A program made the position numbers and the translations under genes. DNA of 64,000 nt from SG8-30 sp963715485 (lineage in GTDB: Bacteria > Pseudomonadota > Gammaproteobacteria > Steroidobacterales > Steroidobacteraceae). Positions 11,498 through 18,870 of the stretch are shown one piece after another. Positions within the stretch are counted from its first letter, which is position 1, and every line of letters starts with the position of its first letter. The notes under the pieces were generated by a model. It was not told the origin of the DNA. It did no database searches and saw only the letters and a program-made list of their open reading frames with translations. The DNA lies in contig OY970244.1 of NCBI GenBank assembly GCA_963715485.1, forward strand, positions 868,001-932,000, written 5' to 3'.

Positions 11498-12440
11498 CCT
11501 GCTTTCAAGGCACGCGGAGTCGATCTTCTGGCTGGCGCGCCAGGTCGAGCGCGCCAGCAACCTCGCGCGCATCCTGGACGTCAACGAGAGCTTCAGTCGC
11601 AATGCCCGGGGCGAGCACGACTGGGAGTCGGTGCTGCGTCTCTACGGTGACGAGGAGCGGTTCCGCGCGGCCGGAAACGAGCCCAGCGCCGACTCCGTCC
11701 TGCATTTCTACATCCTCGACAGCCAGAACCCCAGCTCGGTGCTCAGCAATATCCGGATGGCGCGCGAGAACGCGCGCGCGCTGCGCCCGCTCATCTCGAC
11801 CGAGATGTGGGTGCAGCTGAACAGCTTCCACAAGCGGATCAGCCGGCTGCGCAGGCAGGACCTGCGGGTCGAGCATCTCAACCGCCTGTGCGGCTACATC
11901 AAGGAGTCCTGCCAGACCCACAGCGGCATCACCATGGAGACGCTGTACCGCGACGAGTCCTGGTACTTCCACCAGCTCGGCCTGGCCATCGAGCGCGCCG
12001 ACCAGACCACGAGGCTCGTCGACGTGAAGTACCAGGTGCTCCTGCCGGAGCCGACCGACGTCGGTTCGGCCATCGACGAGGCGCAATGGAACACCGTGCT
12101 GCGGTCCGCCGCCGGCTTCCATGCCTTCCGCCGGGTCTGCCCGAACAGCATGTCGCCTGGCAGCGTGGTGGACTTCCTGGTGTTCGACCTGCGCTTCCCG
12201 CGCTCGGTGGCGGCCTGTGTCCTGACCGCGAACGAGCAGCTGAACAGCATCCGCATCAACTACGGCCATGGCTCCAAGCAGGGTGCATCGAAGTTGCTGC
12301 GCAAGCTCGCGGCAGAACTGGCCGAGGACAATGCGGCCGACCTGATAGCACGTGGCCTGCACGAGAGCCTGGACGGGATCCAGGCAGAACTCGGCGAGGT
12401 GACCGAGGCGCTGGGCAGGGAGTTCTTCCTGCTGGACTAG
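11490..12440 (+). CDS. Alpha-E domain protein (COG2307), stand-alone copy
   Basis: A 316-residue all-helical protein beginning MNNLLSRHAESIFWLARQ from a TTG at 11490 that overlaps the preceding gene by eight bases. The diagnostic N-terminus (SIFWLARQVERASNLARILD) and the internal DESWYFHQLGLAIERADQTTR mark it as DUF403/alpha-E. It lacks any attached ATP-grasp domain, unlike the first copy in the operon. The family nearly always neighbours cp-ATP-grasp genes; its biochemical role is not established. No later in-frame ATG precedes the conserved N-terminus, which supports TTG. Confidence 0.88.
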   Translation: MNNLLSRHAESIFWLARQVERASNLARILDVNESFSRNARGEHDWESVLRLYGDEERFRAAGNEPSADSVLHFYILDSQNPSSVLSNIRMARENARALRPLISTEMWVQLNSFHKRISRLRRQDLRVEHLNRLCGYIKESCQTHSGITMETLYRDESWYFHQLGLAIERADQTTRLVDVKYQVLLPEPTDVGSAIDEAQWNTVLRSAAGFHAFRRVCPNSMSPGSVVDFLVFDLRFPRSVAACVLTANEQLNSIRINYGHGSKQGASKLLRKLAAELAEDNAADLIARGLHESLDGIQAELGEVTEALGREFFLLD

Positions 12441-12476
12441 GCCTCGGCCTGCAGCAACGACACCGGGGTGATCAGC

Positions 12477-13073
12477 ATGTCGATCGAAGGTCCAGTCACG
12501 CGGGTACTCTGGGTTGCCGTGGCGCTCGCCAGCGGCGCAGCGTCAGCGGGTGAGGCGCCGCCGGCCGCGCAGCTCGAGGCGCAGGAGATCGTGGATCGCT
12601 TCCAGCGGGAGCTGGCCGGCAAGCTGAGCGGGGCAATGGCGGAGGGCGGGCCGCTGCGCGCGATCGACGTGTGCAAGGTCGAGGCGCCAGCCATCGCCTC
12701 GCGCCTGTCGCGCGAATCGGGCTGGCAGGTCACACGCGTCGGGACACGGGTCCGCAATCCGGTGACCGGGCTGCCGGATGCGTGGGAGCAGCAGCAGCTC
12801 GAGGAATTCGCCCGGCGCCTTGCGGCCGGCGAGCCGCCGCCGCAGGTGGCCACCTACGTGGAAGTCGACGAGCCGGCCGGGCGGATGCAGCGCTACATGC
12901 GGGCGATCCCGGTCGCGCCACCGTGCGTCGTCTGCCACGGCGACCGTGAGGTCCTGTCCGAGGACCTGCGGGCACTGCTCGAGCAGGAGTATCCGCACGA
13001 CCGGGCGACCGGCTACCGGCCTGGCGAGCTGCGGGGGGCGTTCTCGATGCGCCGTCCCGTGCCTGCGCCGTAA
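12477..13073 (+). CDS. Periplasmic DUF3365 (Tll0287-like) haem protein
   Basis: A 198-residue protein with a signal peptide (cut near ASAG, residues 20-25). Its DUF3365 domain ends in a c-type haem motif CVVCHG near residue 145, followed by GYRPGELRGAFSMRRPV, a typical DUF3365 tail. The family is a haem-binding sensor-like fold found alone or before signalling domains; here it is alone. The ATG at 12477 is chosen over an in-frame GTG nine bases earlier because it starts a compact signal peptide. It follows the alpha-E gene by 36 bases on the same strand, so it might be the last operon member, with no functional link known. Confidence 0.85.
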   Translation: MSIEGPVTRVLWVAVALASGAASAGEAPPAAQLEAQEIVDRFQRELAGKLSGAMAEGGPLRAIDVCKVEAPAIASRLSRESGWQVTRVGTRVRNPVTGLPDAWEQQQLEEFARRLAAGEPPPQVATYVEVDEPAGRMQRYMRAIPVAPPCVVCHGDREVLSEDLRALLEQEYPHDRATGYRPGELRGAFSMRRPVPAP

Positions 13074-13173
13074 GCGAGGCTTCCGCACGGTTCTGTACGC
13101 GCCGCCCGGATCACGGTCCCGGGCATGCCTCGCTTGCCGCATCCCCGGCCTGTGAATAGAATCGACGGCCGAA

Positions 13174-13247
13174 GCGGGTGTAGTTCAATGGTAGAACTGC
13201 AGCTTCCCAAGCTGCTAACGTGGGTTCGATTCCCATCACCCGCTCCA
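13174..13247 (+). tRNA. tRNA-Gly(CCC), first copy
   Basis: A 74-base cloverleaf including an encoded CCA. The acceptor stem GCGGGTG pairs with CACCCGC, the anticodon loop is TTCCCAA (anticodon CCC) and the T-arm contains GGTTCGATTCC. The same sequence occurs again at 15770-15843. Unlike that copy, no terminator-like hairpin follows directly, as if the original downstream sequence had been displaced by an insertion. Confidence 0.97.
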
Positions 13248-13515
13248 ATTCCCCCTGCGGACGCCAGGCGCACCCGATGGTTCCGGTCCATCTCGAGTCA
13301 CTTCAGCCGGGTCCCGAGCCGCTACCGCTTCTCTGGTTGCTCTCTAGACGGGTCCGCAAGCGGAAGTTCCAGGACCCCATGCCGTTGTCTGACCGGTGTT
13401 CTCTCACGATTCGGTTGGGGATTTGTGGCTTTGTGCCGACAAGAGCTCGCGCGGTGAGCGAATGGTAGACTGCTCGCCGTTTCTGACGCCCATCACTCCA
13501 GCAACTGGCTGATCC

Positions 13516-14622
13516 GTGCGCTACATCGAGATCGTGACCATTGCCAGCATCAGTCTGCTACTGGTGCTGGCAACTTACCTGATAGCCAAGGTAAATCCGA
13601 AGGACGGATCATTTCGTTGGATCGGGGTTTTCCTGCTGCTGCTCGCCCTGAATTTTGCCGATGGCCAGCTGGCCCTCAGCGGGTTCTATTTCGACCATCC
13701 GCAACTCGCGGGCTGGGAAGAAGCATTTGTATTGCTGTATGGCCCGTCGGTGCTGTTCTTTGCGTTGAGTGTCACGGACCCGCCGTTTCGATGGTCGATG
13801 CGAAAGTGGATTCATCTCGTGCCATTCCTCGTTGCCGAGGTGGTCACGGTGGGCCTCTATCAGTCCTTACCCACCGAAGATCAGCAGGCCATCATCGCCA
13901 ACGCGTCGTTGATGAACCCGCCCGTGTTTGTTTCCGGCATACAACTGGCAGTGATCGCCCATTTCCTTGCCTATACCCTGTACGCCCGCCGAATCCTCCT
14001 CCAGCACGAAGAGAAACTGAAGCAGCACTATTCGACACGGGCGGTGAGTTGGGCCAACTCGATATTTCGTTACCTGATCGGCTTGCTTGCAATATCGCTT
14101 GCCGCGACGCTGATGTTGCAGGCCGGGCATCCCGAGCTCTACCTGGTCACTGTTCTCGTGATCGTCGTGTCGACCGGCATCGTCACCTTCTACGCCCTTA
14201 TCCAGGCGCTCGATCGACCCCTGCCGCTTGCAGCAACGCCGAAGACCTCCGAATACAGCCTGCCAGCCGATGATGTCGAGCAACTGTCGATGAAGATCCG
14301 CGACTACTTTGTGAATCAGCGTGGATTCACCAACCCGGACCTGACCATCGGAGACCTGGCGGAGCAGCTGGCTGAACCGGTCCGGGACGTCTCACACGTG
14401 GTCAACCACCATCTGGCCAGGAATTTCTACGACCTGGTGAATGGTTATCGCGTGCAGGCGGCCGAGCGGATTTTCACCACGGAGCCGGCCTCGACGGCAA
14501 CCATCACCGACGTCATGTACCAGGTCGGGTTCAGCTCCAAGTCGTCCTTCAATACCCAGTTCAAACAGAAGACCGGCCTGACACCGTCTGAATACCGCAG
14601 GAAGGCCCGCCTCGGCAGCTGA
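13516..14622 (+). CDS. Membrane-anchored AraC-family transcriptional regulator
   Basis: A 368-residue protein from a GTG start. About seven hydrophobic helices fill residues 1-235, and a C-terminal AraC-type double helix-turn-helix covers ~270-365 (TIGDLAEQLAEPVRDVSHVVN; VMYQVGFSSKSSFNTQFKQKTGLTPSEYRR). This layout is a known class of membrane-embedded AraC regulators that sense envelope or small-molecule signals; the ligand is unknown. It sits between two tRNA-Gly copies and 95 bases upstream of a CPBP membrane protease, the obvious candidate target. No strong Shine-Dalgarno is seen, so the exact start is uncertain. Base composition is more A+T-rich than before 13 kb. Confidence 0.85.
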   Translation: MRYIEIVTIASISLLLVLATYLIAKVNPKDGSFRWIGVFLLLLALNFADGQLALSGFYFDHPQLAGWEEAFVLLYGPSVLFFALSVTDPPFRWSMRKWIHLVPFLVAEVVTVGLYQSLPTEDQQAIIANASLMNPPVFVSGIQLAVIAHFLAYTLYARRILLQHEEKLKQHYSTRAVSWANSIFRYLIGLLAISLAATLMLQAGHPELYLVTVLVIVVSTGIVTFYALIQALDRPLPLAATPKTSEYSLPADDVEQLSMKIRDYFVNQRGFTNPDLTIGDLAEQLAEPVRDVSHVVNHHLARNFYDLVNGYRVQAAERIFTTEPASTATITDVMYQVGFSSKSSFNTQFKQKTGLTPSEYRRKARLGS

Positions 14623-14717
14623 GCGAAGGGAAAAAAAGGTTCGACTTCGCGAATTCGGTCGATTCCGACGCCCGTTTGGCCGGAAAGTTCATCTGTACAA
14701 GTCATGGGAAGACGCAG

Positions 14718-15452
14718 ATGAATCACTCAAGAACCTTCCGCAATCAAACGGTTGAGCATCTTTACCTGGGGATCCTGGTGACCGCCGTTTACGTGGTCAT
14801 TGCCCCGCGCTTTATAGACCGGGGGTATCCAGGCGGTGGCGCGCTGCTGTTCGTCGAACTATTCGTTCTGGCCCCCATCCTCATTGCCCACCTCCTCATG
14901 ATTGCGAGGAAGCTGAGCCGATCCTGGTCGCTCGACACCGTTATCCTGTATCGCGAAAGCATTGGCTGGAAACGATTCCTGTTCTGGTATGTCATCGGCC
15001 TGATCGCCGTCAATGTCACGTATATCCCGCTCTACCCGGTCGGCATCTTCGTGCGTGGAGAACTGTTCGCCTGGCTGCCGGAGTGGTACTTCAATCCAGG
15101 CTACGGCGCGACGGACATCTCTCTGGTAGCAAACATGTTCCTGATTGGAGCCATTGTCGACGGCGTCATTGGTCCCACCATGGAAGAGCTGTTCTTTCGC
15201 GGCTACCTGTTGCCGCGAATGGAGTACCTGAAGGGGTGGGCGCCGGTGGTCAACGGTGCTTTCTTCGGCCTTTACCACTTCTGGCAGCCACACAACCTCA
15301 TCGCACTGGTCATGGTCGGAATGATCCTGAGCTATATCGTCTGGAAGACGAAGAATGTCTACCTGGGCATCGCGGTGCACTGCACGATGAACCTGGTGGG
15401 CGCCATCGGCGGTTACCTGGCTTTAGTTGATGGCGTCATCATTGCCCGCTAG
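14718..15452 (+). CDS. CPBP family intramembrane metalloprotease (CAAX/Abi type)
   Basis: A 244-residue multi-helix membrane protein with all three CPBP motifs: EELFFRGY (Glu-Glu-x3-Arg), FFGLYHFWQPHN (Phe-x3-His) and HCTMNLVG (His-x3-Asn). These form the metal and catalytic site in Rce1-like intramembrane proteases. Bacterial members serve in bacteriocin immunity or regulated proteolysis; no substrate is suggested here. The ATG at 14718 has a GGGAA sequence 8 bases upstream, while the upstream TTG extension is polar and unlike the family. It probably belongs with the adjacent membrane-bound AraC regulator, both inside the tRNA-flanked segment. Confidence 0.87.
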   Translation: MNHSRTFRNQTVEHLYLGILVTAVYVVIAPRFIDRGYPGGGALLFVELFVLAPILIAHLLMIARKLSRSWSLDTVILYRESIGWKRFLFWYVIGLIAVNVTYIPLYPVGIFVRGELFAWLPEWYFNPGYGATDISLVANMFLIGAIVDGVIGPTMEELFFRGYLLPRMEYLKGWAPVVNGAFFGLYHFWQPHNLIALVMVGMILSYIVWKTKNVYLGIAVHCTMNLVGAIGGYLALVDGVIIAR

Positions 15453-15769
15453 GTCACCATGCGCCCAACTGTGTTCCCGCAACGAATGAGCTCTTGCACG
15501 ACATCTGTGCAATGGACTCGGATACTGAACGTGACTCGATCTCCAGGAGGATGCCCACCTCGTTAACGGATCACGGGGGCCATCAGGCATGGTGTGTAAC
15601 CCATATCGCCTGGGTTCTCTTTGATCGCATCGATGGAGTTCTGGCCACGGCTAGATGGCTGGGCCAACCACGCGATTCTGGGGCAGCTGCCAGATCGGTA
15701 CTCTACCGGTCAAGCCCTGACCGTCGACTTGCCCAACCTCGGCAACCTGCGCAAGGCCTGCTTCGGCTC
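15453..15769 (+). other. Non-coding gap between CPBP gene and second tRNA-Gly
   Basis: About 317 bases with no convincing gene, no recognisable transposon end and no clear terminator hairpin. Open frames here have no family resemblance and poor starts. It may be residual sequence of the integrated segment. Confidence 0.5.
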
Positions 15770-15843
15770 GCGGGTGTAGTTCAATGGTAGAACTGCAGCT
15801 TCCCAAGCTGCTAACGTGGGTTCGATTCCCATCACCCGCTCCA
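15770..15843 (+). tRNA. tRNA-Gly(CCC), second copy
   Basis: Identical over 74 bases to the copy at 13174-13247, including the anticodon loop TTCCCAA and the encoded CCA. It is followed 18 bases later by a strong hairpin, which makes this copy look like the original chromosomal tRNA 3' junction or a junction remade by integration. The next 850 bases hold higBA and end in another copy of the tRNA 3' end. Confidence 0.97.
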
Positions 15844-15861
15844 CCTGGATTCAAAGACTTA

Positions 15862-15890
15862 GAAGGGCCCTTCGGGGCCCTTCGTCGTTT
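15862..15890 (+). terminator. Terminator-like hairpin after tRNA-Gly copy 2
   Basis: A nine-pair stem (GAAGGGCCC with GGGCCCTTC, positions 15862-15870 and 15875-15883) closed by a UUCG tetraloop and followed by a mixed tail ending in TTT. A near-identical hairpin follows the third tRNA fragment at 16714. Confidence 0.75.
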
Positions 15891-15957
15891 CAGGCCGGGC
15901 ATTGCCCGCTCGCGGCTTGTGCGGTCGGGCTGGCGGTGGCTCGGCTGGTTTGATGTT

Positions 15958-15978
15958 TAACGTTAACCGTTATAAAAT
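15958..15978 (+). promoter_or_regulatory. higBA promoter with palindromic operator
   Basis: An inverted repeat TAACG-N5-CGTTA at 15958-15972 runs directly into TATAAAAT at 15971-15978, which fits a -10 element. The expected transcription start is at or next to the GTG of higB (15985), so the message may be leaderless. HigA-type antitoxins bind such palindromes over their own promoter; binding here is inferred. Confidence 0.6.
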
Positions 15979-15984
15979 GACCCC

Positions 15985-16263
15985 GTGATCAAGACCTTCC
16001 GTTGCGTGGAAACGCGGCGCTTCTTCGAGACCGGGAGGTCGAAGCGGTTCTCTTCTATAGCGACCGTCGCGGCGCGCAAACTTGCAATGCTTGATGCCGC
16101 GCAGACCCTGGAGTTCCTGCGATCACCGCCTGGCAATCGGTTGGAAGCGCTGCGAGGTGATCGGAGAGGTCAGCACAGCATCCGGATCAATGACCAGTTC
16201 AGGATCTGCTTCCGTTGGGCCGATGATGGTCCGACGGACGTGGAGATCGTCGACTACCACTGA
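15985..16263 (+). CDS. higB: HigB-like mRNA interferase toxin
   Basis: A 92-residue RelE/HigB-fold protein starting at GTG. It begins MIKTFRCVETRRFFETG and ends with the family signature HSIRINDQFRICFRW...VEIVDYH; basic residues in that segment contact the ribosome-bound mRNA in known HigB toxins. The family cleaves mRNA on the ribosome and is neutralised by HigA. It is followed by higA with a seven-base gap in the usual toxin-first order. The module lies between tRNA-Gly copy 2 and a tRNA 3' fragment, as expected for a mobile stabilisation cassette. Confidence 0.92.
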   Translation: MIKTFRCVETRRFFETGRSKRFSSIATVAARKLAMLDAAQTLEFLRSPPGNRLEALRGDRRGQHSIRINDQFRICFRWADDGPTDVEIVDYH

Positions 16264-16270
16264 GGTGAAC

Positions 16271-16573
16271 ATGATGTCCAAGAATGGCATGCGACCTGTT
16301 CATCCCGGCGAGGTGATCCGTGAGGAGTTCATGGTCCCGCTGGGCCTGAGTGCCAATGCCCTGGCGAAGGCGCTGAACGTGCCTGCGCCGCGGATCAACG
16401 ACGTCGTGCGCGGGCGGCGGGGAGTCTCAGCGGACACGGCGATGCGGCTGGCTCGTTACTTCGGCGGCGACGCGCGGTCCTGGCTGAATCTTCAGGCAGC
16501 GTACGACCTGCGGGTCGCGGAGATCGCCAATGGCAAGCGAATTGCACGTGAGATTTCGCCTGCGGCAGTATGA
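16271..16573 (+). CDS. higA: HigA-like antitoxin, XRE helix-turn-helix
   Basis: A 100-residue protein with an N-terminal HigA/VapI-type motif (RPVHPGEVIREEF) and a helix-turn-helix (LAKALNVPAPRINDVVRGRRGVS), then TAMRLARYFGGDARSWLNLQAAYDL, all typical of HigA. It binds HigB and represses the operon, presumably at the palindrome 15958-15972. The ribosome-binding site GAGGTG overlaps the higB stop, which gives coupling. A second ATG three bases downstream is an equally good start. Confidence 0.93.
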   Translation: MMSKNGMRPVHPGEVIREEFMVPLGLSANALAKALNVPAPRINDVVRGRRGVSADTAMRLARYFGGDARSWLNLQAAYDLRVAEIANGKRIAREISPAAV

Positions 16574-16666
16574 TTTTCGGCGGCCGAAGTTCGGTCATGC
16601 GTCAATCACATGCGGCGGTCGCGCGATCTGTAAGTGATTGATCCGTAGAGACAGGCGGAGCGACTC

Positions 16667-16696
16667 ACGTGGATTCGATTCCCATCACCCGCTCCA
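16667..16696 (+). repeat. 3' fragment of tRNA-Gly, candidate attachment site
   Basis: Thirty bases match the 3' end of the tRNA-Gly copies (from the variable region through the T-arm, acceptor strand and CCA) with one mismatch (GGA for GGG before TTCGATTCC). With the full tRNA at 15770 it forms a direct repeat around higBA, the classic footprint of tyrosine-recombinase integration at a tRNA 3' end. Confidence 0.8.
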
Positions 16697-16713
16697 GATG
16701 AATCAGTTGGTTA

Positions 16714-16743
16714 GAAGGGCCCGAGAGGGCCCTTCGTCGTTCT
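16714..16743 (+). terminator. Second copy of the tRNA-Gly terminator hairpin
   Basis: The same nine-pair stem as at 15862 (GAAGGGCCC with GGGCCCTTC), here with a GAGA loop, followed by a T-rich tail (CGTCGTTCTT). It lies 17 bases after the tRNA 3' fragment, so tRNA end and terminator are repeated as a unit. Confidence 0.75.
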
Positions 16744-16764
16744 TGGGACACTGGTGGGACACTG
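16744..16764 (+). repeat. Short tandem direct repeat TGGGACACTG
   Basis: TGGGACACTG occurs at 16744-16753 and again at 16755-16764, separated by one base, right after the tRNA fragment and its terminator. Such paired decamers beside a tRNA-end repeat could be integrase arm-type binding sites; this is inference. Confidence 0.45.
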
Positions 16765-16826
16765 ATTCAGTAACAGCTTGGAAAAGTAGCGGTGGTCCAG
16801 CCGTCTAGATGGGTGTCCGCCACAAT

Positions 16827-16949
16827 CTATACACCTCTGGGGCTACGATCAGACAGCTCCGTGCAAACAGGTCCCAGTTCGTCGCCGGAGTTCCTGGCTT
16901 CTCGCAGCGCGTAGGCGATCTGTTCGTCTGAATACCGTGAGCGCTTCAT
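16827..16949 (-). pseudogene. IS3-family transposase OrfA, N-terminal scrap
   Basis: From an ATG at 16949 with a good AGGAGAGG-type ribosome-binding site, the product begins MKRSRYSDEQIAYALREA, the usual start of IS3-group OrfA proteins. It loses resemblance after about 30 residues and stops at 16827. The rest of OrfA and all of OrfB are missing, so this is a remnant of an insertion sequence at the edge of the tRNA-associated region. Confidence 0.65.
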
Positions 16950-17049
16950 CGTCCTCTCCTCATCGAGGACCCGAAACGCCACTCTAGTCCAGTTCCAAAT
17001 TGACCTCAAAAACGGGACTCAGGTCACCCGGCTCCTGCATCGCTCGTGA

Positions 17050-18504
17050 TCATAGAACAGGAGCCGCCAGACGGGACAGCGCCACGCTCAGGCGCCACCA
17101 GAATGACCGGTGCTGGAGCTCCGTCGGATCGAGTTCGACGGAATGGGCGAAATCCGCCTCGAACATTTTCTCCATTTCCGTCGCGAAGGACTCGTCGACG
17201 ATGAGCGCCGTCACTTCGAAATTGAGACGGAATGAACGATTGTCGAAGTTGGGGGTTCCGACCGTCGAAACCGTGTCGTCAATCAACGAGACCTTCTCGT
17301 GCAGGAACCCAGGCTCGTAGGCATAAAAGCGGATACCGAGGTCGCGGAGTTCGTTCATGTAATGAAAGGCCGCGAGAAATACGGGCCAGCTGTCGGGCTT
17401 GCCGGTCGTTATGATCCGCACGTCCACGCCCCTCAGCGCAGCAAGCTCCAGTGCGGTCATGACCGCAGGGTCGGGGACAAAATATGGTGCGGACAACCAG
17501 ATCCTCTTGCTTGCGGACTGCAGCGCAGAAACGAAAAACAGCTTCGCCGTTTCAAGATGCTGTGTAGGTGCGAACGGCACGATCATTGCGTTGACATCGC
17601 CGCTATCCGCGCCTTTCGGTTCCCAGTTCAAACTCGGCAGTTCGCGCGTCGCCCAGTACCAGTCGGTCAGTATGACTCCCTGCATCTGCGTGACGACCGG
17701 CCCTTCGAGCTTGACGTGTGTGTCACGCCAGGGGCTGAAATCGGGATCGAGGCCCAGGTACTCGTCGCCGACATTAAGGCCACCAACCCACCCGGTAAAC
17801 CCATCGACGACCACCATCTTGCGATGATTGCGGAAATTGAGCTGGAAACGGTTGCGCGAGCCCTGGGTCGGTTTGAAAGAACTCACCTGGACGCCGGACT
17901 GCTCGAGTTCCTCGACGTAACTCCGCGGCAGGCCGCTACTACCGATCTCGTCATACAGCACGTAAACACGGACTCCGGCTTTCGCGCGCTCAATCAGCGC
18001 CTGTTGCACGCGGCGACCGAGCTCGTCGTCGTGGATCATGTAAAACTGAAACAGGATGTAATCCTGGGCCTTGCTGATGCCTTCGAGGATGCTGTCGAAT
18101 GTTGCGTCACCATTGATCAGCAACTCGGCACTGTTGCCGGCCGTGAGCTCCAGCGCCGAGAACTTGCGCACTGCCTGGTACACAGAGGGACGGTCGTCGT
18201 GTACGACATTCCAGGGTTTTAGATTCTCACGAAACTCCCGGTTGATCCGGTCGATTTCATCGGATTGTTCTTCGTAGGCTTCTGCAAATCCCTCGAACTT
18301 GCTCCGCCCGAAAACGAGGTAAGCCGGCACCGATACGAAGGGAAACGTAACCAGTGATACGGACCAGGCGATTGCGCCTTGTGCCGTACGCGCGGTCATC
18401 ACCGCCTGCACAGCGAGAACCATGCCAGTGATATAGAAGACCGCAACGATTATGCTGATGATCCGATTCCTTTTTTTCCGGCTGCCGAGCATTGAATAGG
18501 TCAC
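17050..18504 (-). CDS. cls: Cardiolipin synthase, phospholipase D family
   Basis: A 484-residue protein. Two N-terminal transmembrane helices (about 14-35 and 42-65) anchor it in the inner membrane. Two phospholipase D HKD motifs follow: NHRKMVVVDGFTGWVGGLN (first) and LHEKVSLIDDTVSTVGTPNFDNRS (second). The enzyme joins two phosphatidylglycerol molecules to make cardiolipin, through a phospho-His intermediate. Length and layout match bacterial ClsA. An alternative ATG four codons downstream (18492) is possible. The reverse-strand neighbour upstream is an HdeD remnant. Confidence 0.95.
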   Translation of the reverse strand: MTYSMLGSRKKRNRIISIIVAVFYITGMVLAVQAVMTARTAQGAIAWSVSLVTFPFVSVPAYLVFGRSKFEGFAEAYEEQSDEIDRINREFRENLKPWNVVHDDRPSVYQAVRKFSALELTAGNSAELLINGDATFDSILEGISKAQDYILFQFYMIHDDELGRRVQQALIERAKAGVRVYVLYDEIGSSGLPRSYVEELEQSGVQVSSFKPTQGSRNRFQLNFRNHRKMVVVDGFTGWVGGLNVGDEYLGLDPDFSPWRDTHVKLEGPVVTQMQGVILTDWYWATRELPSLNWEPKGADSGDVNAMIVPFAPTQHLETAKLFFVSALQSASKRIWLSAPYFVPDPAVMTALELAALRGVDVRIITTGKPDSWPVFLAAFHYMNELRDLGIRFYAYEPGFLHEKVSLIDDTVSTVGTPNFDNRSFRLNFEVTALIVDESFATEMEKMFEADFAHSVELDPTELQHRSFWWRLSVALSRLAAPVL

Positions 18505-18596
18505 TGACTATGTCGGCGTGCCTGGCACGAGTACGCGTGGATCCTGCGAAAGTGAATCAACGCCTGGCAAACGGCTCACGGATGTCCCTCCCGGAT

Positions 18597-18870
18597 TCAG
18601 TCTTCCACGGCCTTGGCGATTCCGCGCGCGGCGCCGCCAAGCGCCAGCAGGGCTACGCCGGTGCTGACAAGCTGCACACCGAACAGCACGCCGACAGCCC
18701 ATGCGCCGGACAATGGCCACCCAGCTGATCGCCATGCCGGTTACGAGCGGCGAGCCAATCGCGAGGATGCCCATGACCAGCAAAAGGATGCCGATGCCGG
18801 TAACCCATCCGGCATTTTGCCGTAATCCCTCGATCAATCCGCCTTCCATCCCGGCTGTATTAGTGTTCAT
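18597..18870 (-). pseudogene. HdeD-like membrane protein with internal deletion
   Basis: Starting at ATG 18870 the product gives a normal HdeD N-terminus with one transmembrane helix (GWVTGIGILLLVMGILAIGSP). In the +1 frame, the sequence then reads WPLSGAWAVGVLFGVQLVSTG...AVED and stops at 18597, matching the last helix and C-terminus of the same family. About 90 central residues (four helices in full-length HdeD proteins, ~190 residues) are missing and the join is out of frame. The family is linked to acid resistance in enterics. This copy is almost surely non-functional. Confidence 0.6.

Noticed and set aside
15651..15902. Minus-strand frame overlapping tRNA-Gly copy 2 (a similar one overlaps copy 1)
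   Set aside because: It arises only because the tRNA gene reads open on the opposite strand; the same nonsense peptide appears at both tRNA copies.
16660..16700. A third functional tRNA-Gly at the 3' fragment
   Set aside because: The D-arm, anticodon arm and 5' acceptor strand are absent; only 30 bases of the 3' end match.
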